DNA of 64,000 nucleotides from Paraburkholderia hiiakae. Its GTDB lineage: Bacteria; Pseudomonadota; Gammaproteobacteria; Burkholderiales; Burkholderiaceae. The notes beneath the pieces are model-generated. The model did not search any database. It worked only from the letters and a program-made list of their open reading frames with translations, and had not been told where the DNA came from. This document shows, one piece after another, positions 17,556 through 26,759 of the stretch. The stretch covers positions 369,557-433,556 of the forward strand of contig NZ_CAJHCQ010000005.1 in assembly GCF_904848665.1 (NCBI RefSeq), read 5' to 3'. Within the stretch, counting starts at the first letter, position 1. Every line of letters begins with the position of its first letter. The translations under genes and the position numbers were made by a program.

Positions 17556-19058
17556 ATGCAGGAACAGTACATTCTTGCGCTCGACCAGGGCACCACGAGT
17601 TCGCGCGCCATGCTTTTCGACCGCCAGGGCAACATCGTTTCGATCGCCCAGAAGGAATTCGAGCAGATTTATCCGCAGCCGGGCTGGGTCGAGCACGATC
17701 CGCAGGAAATCTGGTCGACGCAGGCCGGCGTGGCCGCCGAGGCCGTCACGCGTGCGGGCATGAACGGCACCAACATCGCCGCGATCGGCATTACGAACCA
17801 GCGCGAGACGACCATTGTCTGGGACCGGGAAACGGGCCATCCCATCTATAACGCCATCGTGTGGCAGGACCGCCGCACGGCCGACTTCTGCGACTCGCTC
17901 AAGGCGCGCGGCCTCGAAGAGAAGGTGCGCGCGAAGACCGGCCTGCCGATCGATTCGTACTTCTCGGCCACCAAGATCCGCTGGATTCTCGACAACGTGC
18001 CCGGCGCACGCGAAAAAGCGCGTCAGGGCAAGCTCGCGTTCGGCACCGTGGACAGCTGGCTCGTGTGGAACTTCACGAAGCACGAACTGCACGTGACCGA
18101 CGTGACGAACGCGTCGCGCACCATGCTCTTCAATATTCACACGCGCCAATGGGACGACGAGCTGCTGGACGCGCTCGAAATTCCGCGCAGCATGCTGCCC
18201 GAAGTCCGTTCGTCATCCGAAATTTATGGTCCGACCAAGACCACGGTGTTCGCCTCGAAGATTCCGCTGGCGGGCATCGCGGGTGACCAGCAGGCCGCGA
18301 TGTTCGGCCAGATGTGCACGAGCACGGGCATGGTGAAGAACACCTATGGCACGGGCTGCTTCCTGATGATGAACACAGGCACGAAGCCCATCGAGTCGAA
18401 GAACAACCTCGTGACGACGATTGCCTGGCAGATCGGCGACGAGGTCAACTACGCGCTCGAAGGCAGCATCTTCATTGCGGGCGCGGTAGTGCAGTGGTTG
18501 CGCGACGGCATGGGGATCATCAAGAGCGCGCCGGAAATCGAGGCGCTCGCCGCGAGCGTGCCGCATACGGATGGCGTGTACCTCGTGCCGGCCTTCGCGG
18601 GCCTCGGCGCACCGCACTGGAACGCGCGCGCACGCGGCACGCTGTTCGGCGTGACGCGTGGCACGACCTCGGCACATCTCGCGCGTGCGGCACTCGATTC
18701 GATCGCATACCAGTCGCTCGACGTGCTGGCCGCGATGGAAGCGGATTCGGGTATCAGCGTGGGCGAGTTGCGCGTGGACGGGGGCGCGAGCGCAAACAAT
18801 CTGCTCATGCAGTTCCAGGCCGACCTGCTCGGCGTGGATGCAGTACGCCCGAAGATTACCGAAACCACGGCGCTCGGCGCGGCCTACCTCGCAGGCCTCG
18901 CAACGGGCTACTGGCAGAACGTCGGCGAGTTGCAGAGCCAGTGGAAGCTCGACCGGCGCTTCGCTCCGTCGATGCAAGCGGCGCAGGTCGACGTCTGCCG
19001 CGCGGGCTGGCAGCGCGCAGTGCGTGCGGCCAAGGCCTGGGCGGACGACTCGCACTGA
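17556..19058 (+). CDS. glpK: glycerol kinase
   Basis: 500 residues from the ATG at 17556 ([18 protein letters not shown]), favoured over the ATG three codons upstream because of the spacing from the GGAG ribosome binding site. Glycerol kinase phosphorylates glycerol with ATP to glycerol 3-phosphate. The FGGY-family N-terminal ATPase motif [13 protein letters not shown], the central [12 protein letters not shown] region, and the C-terminal [20 protein letters not shown] signature are all present. It lies 96 bp downstream of glpD and upstream of glpF. Confidence 0.96.
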   Translation: MQEQYILALDQGTTSSRAMLFDRQGNIVSIAQKEFEQIYPQPGWVEHDPQEIWSTQAGVAAEAVTRAGMNGTNIAAIGITNQRETTIVWDRETGHPIYNAIVWQDRRTADFCDSLKARGLEEKVRAKTGLPIDSYFSATKIRWILDNVPGAREKARQGKLAFGTVDSWLVWNFTKHELHVTDVTNASRTMLFNIHTRQWDDELLDALEIPRSMLPEVRSSSEIYGPTKTTVFASKIPLAGIAGDQQAAMFGQMCTSTGMVKNTYGTGCFLMMNTGTKPIESKNNLVTTIAWQIGDEVNYALEGSIFIAGAVVQWLRDGMGIIKSAPEIEALAASVPHTDGVYLVPAFAGLGAPHWNARARGTLFGVTRGTTSAHLARAALDSIAYQSLDVLAAMEADSGISVGELRVDGGASANNLLMQFQADLLGVDAVRPKITETTALGAAYLAGLATGYWQNVGELQSQWKLDRRFAPSMQAAQVDVCRAGWQRAVRAAKAWADDSH

Positions 19059-19173
19059 GTCGCACAATCCGTTTTTTTCTATTTCAAAGCATAACTAACT
19101 AACATAACCCGCGGCGGGATTGCATGCGCTATGTGCGCATGCACCGCGCGGGCAGAGAGAGACTACGACAATC

Positions 19174-19890
19174 ATGTCACCCTATATTGCGGAATTCATC
19201 GGGACGGCCATTCTCGTGCTGCTAGGTAACGGCGCTGTTGCCAACGTGTTGCTCGCGAAAACGAAGGGCAAGGGCGCCGACCTCATCGTCATTGTGATGG
19301 GCTGGGCCATGGCCGTATTCGTGGCGGTCTACGTGACGGCCTCGTTCAGCGGAGCACACCTCAACCCCATCGTGACGATCAGCCTCGCGCTGGCGGGCAA
19401 GTTCGCATGGTCGAAGGTCGGCGGTTATATCGCGGCGCAAATGCTCGGCGGCATGGCGGGCGCACTGCTCGTGTGGCTCGCCTATCGACAGCACTTCGCG
19501 AACGAAGCCGATCCGGATATCAAGCTCGCGGTGTTTTGCACGGCGCCCGCGATTCGCAGCAAACGGCACAACGTGCTGACGGAAGCGATCTGCACCTTCG
19601 TGCTGATCCTCGGCGTGCTCTATCTGGCTTCGCCGCAGGTGGGACTCGGCGCGCTCGATGCGCTGCCCGTGGGCCTGCTTGTGCTCGGCATCGGCATTTC
19701 GCTCGGCGGCCCGACCGGCTACGCGATGAGCCCGGCGCGCGATCTCTCGCCGCGCATCATGCACGCGCTGCTGCCCATTCCGGGCAAGCGTGACAGTGAC
19801 TGGCGCTATGCCTGGATTCCGGTGTTCGGGCCGCTCGCCGGCGGCGCGGCTGCGGCCGGTCTCTATCATTACCTGCACGCGATGCACTGA
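19174..19890 (+). CDS. glpF: glycerol facilitator, MIP/aquaglyceroporin family
   Basis: 238 residues with six membrane segments from the ATG at 19174 (MSPYIAEFIGTAILVLLGNG). It would let glycerol diffuse through the inner membrane for capture by GlpK. The two pore half-helices are recognisable: GAHLNPIVTISLAL and GYAMSPARDLSPRI. In both, the canonical Asn-Pro-Ala is changed: Asn-Pro-Ile in the first, Ser-Pro-Ala in the second. The Arg of the selectivity filter (SPAR) is retained. A terminator follows. Confidence 0.92.
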   Translation: MSPYIAEFIGTAILVLLGNGAVANVLLAKTKGKGADLIVIVMGWAMAVFVAVYVTASFSGAHLNPIVTISLALAGKFAWSKVGGYIAAQMLGGMAGALLVWLAYRQHFANEADPDIKLAVFCTAPAIRSKRHNVLTEAICTFVLILGVLYLASPQVGLGALDALPVGLLVLGIGISLGGPTGYAMSPARDLSPRIMHALLPIPGKRDSDWRYAWIPVFGPLAGGAAAAGLYHYLHAMH

Positions 19891-19929
19891 CACCTGTCGC
19901 GCCTGCGTCATAGGCGCGTTGCAGTGCAC

Positions 19930-19970
19930 AAAGCCCGCGAACGTCAAGGCGTTCGCGGGCTTTTGTTTTT
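19930..19970 (+). terminator. rho-independent terminator of the glpDKF operon
   Basis: AAGCCCGCGAAC and GTTCGCGGGCTT form a perfect 12-bp stem with an 8-nt loop, followed by TT-G-TTTTT. Confidence 0.9.
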
Positions 19971-20004
19971 CCGCGCACCCATGGCGCATCACGCTTCAAA
20001 GGGC

Positions 20005-20056
20005 GCGATCCGGTTTCGTTATCGCCCCATGCGGCTTTCGGATTGTTCGGCTATCG
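20005..20056 (+). promoter_or_regulatory. 52-bp composite regulatory element, copy 1 (rhamnose operon 1)
   Basis: The blocks GCGATCCGGTTT, ATCGCCC, TCGGATTG and GGCTATCG occur with gaps of 4, 10 and 3 nt. An element with the same four blocks and identical spacing is present at 26217-26268, in front of the other rhamnose transcription units. ATCCG and CGGAT within it form an inverted repeat. It lies 53 nt upstream of the hydrolase gene start. This is most simply a binding site for the LysR regulator encoded in the cluster. Confidence 0.7.
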
Positions 20057-20109
20057 CGGCGCGCCTATATTGGCTGTCAACGATGCATTCCAATATCAGG
20101 AGACGCCGC

Positions 20110-20973
20110 ATGAAGCTGGTCCGTTGGGGCAGTAGGGGAGCTGAAAAGCCGGGTGTGATCGATAACGAGGGGCGCGTGCGCGATCTCTCCGGTGTCACGC
20201 CGGACGTGGCCGGCAAGAACCTCGGCGCGGCTGTGCTGCGTGAAATCGCGGCACTCGATCTCACCACCTTGCCGCTCGTTCCCGCGAATATCCGCCTCGG
20301 CCCGTGCGTGGGCGGCGTCGGCAAGATCGTCTGCGTGGGCCTGAACTACTCCGACCACGCCGCCGAATCGAACATGCCCGTGCCCAAGGAGCCCGTGCTC
20401 TTCCTCAAGGCGACGAGTTCCATCACTGGTCCCAACGACGACGTGCTGATTCCCCCGGGAGCGAAGAAGGTCGACTGGGAAGTCGAGCTAGGCGTGGTGA
20501 TCGGCGAGGAAGCGCGCAACGTGCCGCGCGAGCGCGCGCTCGATTATGTGGCCGGTTATTGCGTGGTCAACGATGTTTCCGAGCGCGAATGGCAGATCGA
20601 GCGCGGCGGCCAGTGGGACAAGGGCAAGGGCTACGACACCTTCGCACCGCTCGGCCCCTGGCTCGTTACGCGCGACGAAGTCGCCGACCCGCAGGCGCTC
20701 GACATGTGGCTCGAAGTCGACGGCAAGCGCTACCAGAACGGCAACACGCGCACGATGATCTTCGACGTGCCCACGCTCGTTTCCTATATCAGCCAGTTCA
20801 TGAGCCTGCAGCCCGGCGATGTGATCTCGACGGGCACGCCGCCGGGCGTGGGCATGGGGCAGAAGCCCGAGCCCGTCTATCTGCGCGCGGGTCAGACCAT
20901 GCGACTGGGGGTGAGCGGGCTCGGCGAACAACAGCAACGCCTCGTGGCGGAACAAGGAGGGCAGGCGCAATGA
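20110..20973 (+). CDS. fumarylacetoacetate hydrolase family enzyme, probable 2,4-diketo-3-deoxy-L-rhamnonate hydrolase
   Basis: 287 residues from the ATG at 20110, preceded by CAGGAGA. The FAH fold is shown by CVGLNYSDHAAESNMPVP, the metal-site residues in DWEVELGVVIGEEARNV (about residues 120-136) and GDVISTGTPPGVGMGQ near the C terminus. In the Sphingomonas-type (LRA) rhamnose pathway a member of this family (LRA6) splits 2,4-diketo-3-deoxy-L-rhamnonate into pyruvate and L-lactate. The neighbouring rhmD, rhaM and SDR genes support that role. It overlaps the next gene by 4 nt. Confidence 0.85.
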   Translation: MKLVRWGSRGAEKPGVIDNEGRVRDLSGVTPDVAGKNLGAAVLREIAALDLTTLPLVPANIRLGPCVGGVGKIVCVGLNYSDHAAESNMPVPKEPVLFLKATSSITGPNDDVLIPPGAKKVDWEVELGVVIGEEARNVPRERALDYVAGYCVVNDVSEREWQIERGGQWDKGKGYDTFAPLGPWLVTRDEVADPQALDMWLEVDGKRYQNGNTRTMIFDVPTLVSYISQFMSLQPGDVISTGTPPGVGMGQKPEPVYLRAGQTMRLGVSGLGEQQQRLVAEQGGQAQ

Positions 20974-21722
20974 ATCAACTGGATCTGAACAATCGCGTGA
21001 TGGTGGTGACGGGCGGCGCACGCGGTCTGGGCTACGCCGTGGCACAACGTGCACTGCGTTCGGGCGCGGCGGTCGCGCTGTGGGACATCGACGCCGAACG
21101 GCTCGAACGCGCGCGCAGCGAGTTGTCGGAGCTTGGCAACGTTTCGGTGGTGAAGGTCGAATTGACCGATGAAGCTTCGGTCGAGGCAGCCGCACAGCAA
21201 ACCGTGAAGACACACGGCGCGATTCACGCGCTGGTGAACAGCGCAGGCATTACGGGTGGCAATGGCCTCACATGGGAACTGCCCGTGGACGTGTGGCGCC
21301 GCGTGATCGAAGTGAATCTGATCGGCAGCTACCTCACCTGCCGCGCCGTGGTGCCGCGCATGATCGAGCAGGGGTATGGGCGCATCGTCAATATCGCTTC
21401 CGTGGCTGGCAAGGAAGGCAATCCGAATGCTTCGCACTACAGTGCATCGAAGGCGGGTCTCATCGGGCTGACCAAGTCGCTTGGCAAGGAGCTTGCCACG
21501 AAGGGCGTGCTCGTCAATGCCGTGACGCCGGCGGCGGCCAAGACCGAGATTTTCGATTCGATGTCGCAGCAGCATATCGACTACATGCTCGCAAAGATCC
21601 CGATGAACCGCTTCCTCATGCCAGACGAGGCGGCTTCGATGATCGTGTGGCTCACGACGGAAGACTGCGCTTTCAGCACCGGCTCGGTGTTCGATCTTTC
21701 GGGCGGGCGCGCGACGTATTGA
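20970..21722 (+). CDS. SDR, probable 2-keto-3-deoxy-L-rhamnonate dehydrogenase
   Basis: 250-residue classical SDR. TGGARGLGYAV near residue 13 binds the cofactor, NSAGI is near residue 90 and the catalytic YSASKAG near residue 155. Asp in ALWDIDAERL after the second strand suggests NAD+. The start overlaps the stop of the hydrolase gene (ATGA), showing translational coupling. In the LRA pathway this step (LRA5) oxidises 2-keto-3-deoxy-L-rhamnonate to the diketo acid that the hydrolase then cleaves. The specific assignment is inferred from the gene pair. Confidence 0.82.
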   Translation: MNQLDLNNRVMVVTGGARGLGYAVAQRALRSGAAVALWDIDAERLERARSELSELGNVSVVKVELTDEASVEAAAQQTVKTHGAIHALVNSAGITGGNGLTWELPVDVWRRVIEVNLIGSYLTCRAVVPRMIEQGYGRIVNIASVAGKEGNPNASHYSASKAGLIGLTKSLGKELATKGVLVNAVTPAAAKTEIFDSMSQQHIDYMLAKIPMNRFLMPDEAASMIVWLTTEDCAFSTGSVFDLSGGRATY

Positions 21723-21818
21723 GGCGGGAAGCATGACCCGCGCGCATGGGCCTGATTGAGCGCGCGGGAACACGATAACGGCGCAGTGGTAATAAACAAG
21801 CGCCGACAGGAGACATCG

Positions 21819-23165
21819 ATGTCGATCGAGGCACCCACCCTGGCAGAAGCCGCTGGCCGCAAGGCTATGCGCCGCCTCTTGCCTTTCCTGCTCTTGATGT
21901 ACGTGCTCGCGTTTCTCGACCGCGCGAATATTGGCTTCGCGCAAAAGGCGCTGCAGCACGATACGGGCCTTTCAGACGCGGCATTCGCTTTCGGCGCGGG
22001 CGTGTTCTTCGTCGGCTACGCGCTTTTCGAAGTGCCGAGCAATCTCGCGCTGCACCGCGTGGGCGCGCGGATCTGGATGTGCCGCATCATGGTCACGTGG
22101 GGCCTGATTTCCGCCGCAATGGCGTGGGTGCAGTCGCCCACCTCGTTCTATGTGCTGCGATTCCTGCTGGGCGTGGCCGAAGCGGGTTTCTTCCCCGGCA
22201 TCATCTATTACCTCACGCAGTGGTTTCCGCAGTCCTCGCGTGCGCGCGCCATCGGCGTGTTTTATTTCGGCGCGCCGCTTGCATTCATCTTCGGCGGCCC
22301 ATTGTCAGGACTTCTGATCGACATGCACGGCACCTTCGGGCTGGCGGGCTGGAAGTGGCTCTTTCTCGTGGAGGGGGCCCTCGCCTCGGCGGTGGGTGTG
22401 TGGGCCTTCTGGTATCTCGTCGACAAGCCGGAGGACGCGCGCTGGCTGAACGCAGACGAACGCCGCGCGCTTTCCAGCGCAATCCAGCTCGATGCGCGCG
22501 AGGCCGCTGCGCACGGTCCGCGCGATGCGCTCGCCGCGTTGTTCGACCGCCGCGTGCTCGCCTATGCCGGCATCTATGCGCTGATCCAGATGAGCGTGTA
22601 CGGCGTGATCTTCTTTCTGCCGCAACAGGTGGCTTCGCTCGTGGGCGCGTCCGTGGGGTTGAAGGTGGGCCTGCTCGCGGCCGTGCCCTGGCTGTGCGCC
22701 GTGGCGCTCACGTGGATCGTGCCGCGCCGTGCGGATCGCCTGGGCGGCCATCGTATATGGGCTGCGCGCCTGCTCGTGATGTCGGGTGTCGGCATTGCGG
22801 TCTCGGGCCTGGCGGGAGGCCTTGGCGGCACAGCGGGCGCGATCGTCGCGATGATCGGCCTGTGTTGTGCCGCGAGCGGTTTCATCGCGGCGCAGCCGCT
22901 GTTCTGGACCTTCCCGGCGCGCGACCTTGCGGGCGCGGCCTCGGCCAGCGGCATTGCGCTCATCAATTCGCTCGGCGGTCTGGGTGGTTTCGTCGCGCCG
23001 ATGCTGCGCGCCGCCGCTGACCGAAACTTCACTTCACACGCGGCGGGCCTCGAACTGCTCGGCCTTGCGAGCATTGCCGCCGCGCTGCTCATTCTTATCG
23101 TCGCGCCGCGCGCCGTTACGCCGGCGGCTCGTTCGTTCGAGCCGTCCGTGCGGCGCGCGCGTTAA
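21819..23165 (+). CDS. MFS transporter, anion:cation symporter family (RhmT-like)
   Basis: 448 residues from the ATG at 21819, preceded by CAGGAGA. Twelve membrane segments are expected. The first segment YVLAFLDRANIGFAQ is the hallmark of the ACS family that imports sugar acids such as glucarate, tartrate and L-rhamnonate. It lies directly upstream of rhmD, the same arrangement as rhmT-rhmD in enterobacteria, so it probably imports L-rhamnonate and lets the cell enter the pathway below the sugar level. Confidence 0.86.
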   Translation: MSIEAPTLAEAAGRKAMRRLLPFLLLMYVLAFLDRANIGFAQKALQHDTGLSDAAFAFGAGVFFVGYALFEVPSNLALHRVGARIWMCRIMVTWGLISAAMAWVQSPTSFYVLRFLLGVAEAGFFPGIIYYLTQWFPQSSRARAIGVFYFGAPLAFIFGGPLSGLLIDMHGTFGLAGWKWLFLVEGALASAVGVWAFWYLVDKPEDARWLNADERRALSSAIQLDAREAAAHGPRDALAALFDRRVLAYAGIYALIQMSVYGVIFFLPQQVASLVGASVGLKVGLLAAVPWLCAVALTWIVPRRADRLGGHRIWAARLLVMSGVGIAVSGLAGGLGGTAGAIVAMIGLCCAASGFIAAQPLFWTFPARDLAGAASASGIALINSLGGLGGFVAPMLRAAADRNFTSHAAGLELLGLASIAAALLILIVAPRAVTPAARSFEPSVRRAR

Positions 23166-23189
23166 TCCACTACACAGGAGCTACGTCAC

Positions 23190-24368
23190 ATGGCCATGCC
23201 AACCATCAAACACGTGCGAGCCTTCACCGTGCGCGGCGGCGGCGCCGACTATCACGATCAACCCGACGGCCACTGGATCGACGACCATATTTCCACGCCC
23301 ATGGCGCGCTATCCCGAGTATCGTCAGAGCCGCCGCTCGTTCGGCATCGATGTGCTCGGTACGCTCGTCGTGGAAGTGGAGGCAAGCGACGGCACCGTGG
23401 GTTTTGCCGTGACCACGGGCGGCGAGATTGGCGCGTTCATCGTCGAGAAGCATCTCGCGCGCTTTCTGGAAGGGCAGCGCGTGACCGACATCGAAAAGAT
23501 GTGGGATCAGATGTACTACGCCACGCTCTACTATGGCCGCAAGGGCGTCGTGCTCAACACGATCTCGGGCGTCGATCTCGCGCTGTGGGACTTGCTCGGG
23601 CAGATCCGCAAGGAGCCGGTGTATCAACTGCTCGGCGGCCCCGTGCGCGACGAGCTGATGTTCTACGCGACCGGTGCGCGCCCCGACCTCGCGAAAGAAA
23701 TGGGCTTCATCGGCGGCAAGCTGCCCCTCCTGCACGGTCCGGCCGAAGGTGAGGAGGGCCTCAGAAAGAATCTCGAACTGCTTGCCACCATGCGCGAGCG
23801 CGTGGGCGACGACTTCTGGCTCATGTACGACTGCTGGATGAGCCTCGACGTGCGCTATGCCACGCGCTTGGCCCAAGCCGCGAAGGAGTACGACCTCAAG
23901 TGGATCGAGGAATGCTTGCCGCCCGACGACTACTGGGGCTATGCCGAACTGCGCCGCAATGTGCCGCGCGGCATGATGGTCTCCACGGGCGAACACGAGG
24001 CCACGCGCTGGGGCTTTCGCATGCTGCTGGAAATGGGCTGTTGCGACCTGATCCAGCCCGACGTGAACTGGTGCGGCGGCATGACCGAACTCATCAAGAT
24101 CTCGGCGCTCGCCGACGCGCACAACGTGCTGGTCGTGCCGCATGGCTCGTCGGTGTACAGCTATCACTTCGTCGTGACGCGCCATAACTCGCCGTTCGCG
24201 GAATTCCTCATGATGGCGCCGAAGGCCGACAAGGTGGTGCCGATGTTCACGCCGCTCCTGCTCGACGAACCGGTGCCGGTGAAGGGCAGGCTCAAGGTGC
24301 CGGACGCGCCCGGCTTCGGCGTTCGACTTAATCCGGACTGCAAACTTTCGCGTCCTTACACACACTAA
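23190..24368 (+). CDS. rhmD: L-rhamnonate dehydratase
   Basis: 392 residues, enolase superfamily, mandelate-racemase-like. It dehydrates L-rhamnonate to 2-keto-3-deoxy-L-rhamnonate. The protein closely follows E. coli RhmD as I recall it: GGDYHDQ-type start ([19 protein letters not shown]), [40 protein letters not shown], metal ligands in [21 protein letters not shown] and STGEHE, and the catalytic His in [12 protein letters not shown]. The ending [18 protein letters not shown] is also conserved. A GGAG site lies upstream. It is the third enzyme of the pathway. Confidence 0.96.
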   Translation: MAMPTIKHVRAFTVRGGGADYHDQPDGHWIDDHISTPMARYPEYRQSRRSFGIDVLGTLVVEVEASDGTVGFAVTTGGEIGAFIVEKHLARFLEGQRVTDIEKMWDQMYYATLYYGRKGVVLNTISGVDLALWDLLGQIRKEPVYQLLGGPVRDELMFYATGARPDLAKEMGFIGGKLPLLHGPAEGEEGLRKNLELLATMRERVGDDFWLMYDCWMSLDVRYATRLAQAAKEYDLKWIEECLPPDDYWGYAELRRNVPRGMMVSTGEHEATRWGFRMLLEMGCCDLIQPDVNWCGGMTELIKISALADAHNVLVVPHGSSVYSYHFVVTRHNSPFAEFLMMAPKADKVVPMFTPLLLDEPVPVKGRLKVPDAPGFGVRLNPDCKLSRPYTH

Positions 24369-24421
24369 GCGCAGGGAAAGCGCGCTAATCGAGGCTCATC
24401 CAAAGCTACGAGGAGAAACAC

Positions 24422-25204
24422 GTGCTGCTCAAGGACAAAGTGGTGATCGTCACCGGCGGGTCGCGCGGCATTGGCCGCGCCATCGCGATTGCAAGCGCCC
24501 GGGAGGGTGCCGATGTCGCGATCAACTACTGGGGCGACAACGACGCCTCGTACGGCCGCCGCTCGGCGATCGACGAGGTGCTGGGCGAGATCGAGCGGCT
24601 AGGGCGCCGCGCGATTGCGCTGGAAGGCAACGTGGCCGCGCCGCAAACCGGCGTAGATCTCGTGCGCCAGACGGTGGAGCGCTTCGGCAAGGTCGATGTG
24701 CTTGCAAGCAATGCGGGTATCTGCCCGTTCCACTCGTTTCTCGATATGCCGCCCGCCGTGCTCGAACGCACGATAGGTGTGAACCTGAACGGCGCGTTCT
24801 ATGTGACCCAGGCCGTTGCGCGGCAAATGAAGGAGCAAGGCACGGGCGGCGCAATCGTGGCGACGAGTTCGATCAGCGCGCTCGTGGGCGGCGGCATGCA
24901 GACGCACTACACGCCCACCAAAGCCGGTGTGCATTCGCTCATGCAGTCGTGCGCGATTGCGCTCGGACCCTATGGCATACGCTGCAATTCGGTGATGCCC
25001 GGCACCATCGCCACCGATCTGAACGCCGAAGATTTGAGCGACGAAAGCAAACGTGAGTACTTCGAAAAGCGCATTCCGCTGGGGCGGCTGGGCGCACCCG
25101 AGGACGTGGCCGAATGCGTGGTGTTTCTCGCCTCGGACCGCGCGCGCTATGTGACGGGCGCAGCGCTGCTCGTCGACGGCGGGCTCTTCGTGAATCTGCA
25201 ATGA
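24422..25204 (+). CDS. SDR, probable L-rhamnose 1-dehydrogenase
   Basis: 260 residues from the GTG at 24422 with GAGGAGA upstream. It is an SDR with TGGSRGIGRAIAIA near residue 13, NAGICPFHSFLDM near residue 98 and the catalytic YTPTKAG near residue 163. NYWGDNDASYGRRSAIDEV after the second strand is typical of the NAD(P)+-dependent L-rhamnose dehydrogenases that make L-rhamnono-lactone, the first step of the non-phosphorylative route. It ends operon 1; the convergent LysR gene follows. Confidence 0.87.
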   Translation: MLLKDKVVIVTGGSRGIGRAIAIASAREGADVAINYWGDNDASYGRRSAIDEVLGEIERLGRRAIALEGNVAAPQTGVDLVRQTVERFGKVDVLASNAGICPFHSFLDMPPAVLERTIGVNLNGAFYVTQAVARQMKEQGTGGAIVATSSISALVGGGMQTHYTPTKAGVHSLMQSCAIALGPYGIRCNSVMPGTIATDLNAEDLSDESKREYFEKRIPLGRLGAPEDVAECVVFLASDRARYVTGAALLVDGGLFVNLQ

Positions 25205-25220
25205 GCCCAGGGAAAACGTA

Positions 25221-26213
25221 TCAATGAGGCGCGAGCGCGGCCGCGTGCGAACCACCGTGAGCGATATCGTCCATCTTGAAGGGCTGCGAAAAGCGCCGCA
25301 GCAAGCCGACGAAATGCTCGGCGGGCTCGGCGAGCGGCTCGTTCTTGCGCGTGAGCACGCCGTAGCCCGGCAGGCTCTTGCCGATTTCGAGCGGCAGCAC
25401 GACGAGCAGTTTGCCACGCACATGGTCGCGCACGACCGGCTCGGGCAGCATGGCCACGGCGTCGAAGCTTTCGAGCAGTTGCAGGGTGGCGAAGATCGAA
25501 GCCGACTCCGTGAGATTGGCCGGTGTGCCAAGACCCGCGCGTGCGAGTTCGCCTTCGAAGAGTTCGCGCGCGGGGCTCGCAATGGGCTGCGCGACCCACG
25601 GCCAGTCCATCAGTTCCGCGAGCGTGACCTGCTCGCGCCGGGCAAGCGGATGGCGCGCGCGCACGACGAGCACGAGCGTTTCGCGCGCGATCGGCTCGAA
25701 GCTGAAATCGTTGTGCTGCAGCGGCGAGGTGAGGCGCCCGAGCGCGAGATCGACTTCGCGGCGATGCAGCAGTTGCACGACCTGGTCGCTCGTTTCGCCG
25801 AGGATGCGCACGTGCAACAGCGGCCGCTCGGTCTTGAGCGTGGCGACGGCTTGCGCGAGCAAGTCGGGCGCCGCGCCCATGATCGCGCCGACGGTCAGTT
25901 GACCGTGGCCGCCGCGGCGCTTCACGTCGAGGTCTTCGGCAAAGCGGGTGAGTTCGGCGAGCGCGCGGCGTGCGTAGGCGAGCGTGACGACGCCAAGCGC
26001 AGTGGGCTGCATGCCGCGCGCGTTGCGCTCGAAAAGCCGGAAGCCGAACGCTTCTTCGATGTCGCTCAGCATGCGGCTCGCGCTGGGCTGGGCGACGTTG
26101 ATGGCATCGGCGGCTTGATGAACGTTGCGCGCGTCGTCGAGTGCGACGAGCAGGGCGAGGTGTTTGAATCTGAGCCGGTTGACGAGTGCGACGACAGCAG
26201 TTTGATGATTCAT
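25221..26213 (-). CDS. LysR regulator of the rhamnose cluster
   Basis: 330 residues from the ATG at 26213 (MNHQTAVVALVNRLRFKHL); an in-frame ATG at 26234 would give 337. I prefer the shorter start because the 52-bp regulatory element begins at 26217 and would otherwise overlap the coding region. The helix-turn-helix lies at about residues 25-75 (VHQAADAINVAQPSASRMLS), followed by the effector domain. The type resembles GbpR-like sugar regulators. It is convergent with operon 1 and divergent from operon 2, the expected place for the cluster's regulator. Confidence 0.88.
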   Translation of the reverse strand: MNHQTAVVALVNRLRFKHLALLVALDDARNVHQAADAINVAQPSASRMLSDIEEAFGFRLFERNARGMQPTALGVVTLAYARRALAELTRFAEDLDVKRRGGHGQLTVGAIMGAAPDLLAQAVATLKTERPLLHVRILGETSDQVVQLLHRREVDLALGRLTSPLQHNDFSFEPIARETLVLVVRARHPLARREQVTLAELMDWPWVAQPIASPARELFEGELARAGLGTPANLTESASIFATLQLLESFDAVAMLPEPVVRDHVRGKLLVVLPLEIGKSLPGYGVLTRKNEPLAEPAEHFVGLLRRFSQPFKMDDIAHGGSHAAALAPH

Positions 26214-26216
26214 GGA

Positions 26217-26268
26217 GCGATCCGGTTTGTGCATCGCCCGATCCCAACATCGGATTGGTTGGCTATCG
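26217..26268 (+). promoter_or_regulatory. 52-bp composite regulatory element, copy 2 (LysR/rhaM divergent promoter)
   Basis: Second copy of the element at 20005-20056: four shared blocks of 12, 7, 8 and 8 bp with the same 4-, 10- and 3-nt gaps. It lies immediately upstream of the LysR gene and 157 nt before rhaM. The arrangement suits a LysR repression/activation site pair controlling both directions. Confidence 0.7.
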
Positions 26269-26424
26269 ATGCGGGAATTATAGTCGGATCACAACGCGGC
26301 TAACCACGTAAAAACGCGTGCCGTTGGGCGCTGCGATGCCAGGGCAAACACCGAGGCAACGCACGCCCAAATCGAAAAAGCGGCATAAGCGCACGACGTA
26401 ACAAGGCTGGACGGAGACACGATC

Positions 26425-26739
26425 ATGGAGACAATTGCGTTTCGCATGCAGCTCGATCCCGGCAAGCGGGACGAATACGAGCGGCGTCACCGCGCAATCT
26501 GGCCCGAACTCGCGAGCGCGTTGCGCGATGCGGGCGTGAAGAACTACCGCATCTTTCTTGACGAAGCGACGCATCATCTCTTCGCCGTGCTCGAACGCCC
26601 CGACGATCACACCATGGACGCGCTGCCCGAGTTGCCCGTCATGCGCAAATGGTGGGATTACATGGCCGACATCATGCAGACCGACGCGCATAACGTGCCG
26701 CTGCAACAGCCACTCGTGCAGGTCTTTCATTTGCCATGA
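26425..26739 (+). CDS. rhaM: L-rhamnose mutarotase
   Basis: 104 residues, exactly the size of RhaM, which interconverts alpha- and beta-L-rhamnopyranose in the cytosol. Family features: MQLDPGKRDEYERRHRAIWP with the catalytic-site His and Tyr, NYRIFLDEATHHLFAVLE, and the Trp pair in MRKWWDYMADIM. The stop overlaps the upstream possible start of the lactonase gene. First gene of operon 2, preceded by GGAGACACGATC. It shows the cluster acts on L-rhamnose itself, not only on rhamnonate. Confidence 0.95.
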   Translation: METIAFRMQLDPGKRDEYERRHRAIWPELASALRDAGVKNYRIFLDEATHHLFAVLERPDDHTMDALPELPVMRKWWDYMADIMQTDAHNVPLQQPLVQVFHLP

Positions 26740-26759
26740 GCACACGCGAGGAACATGCC

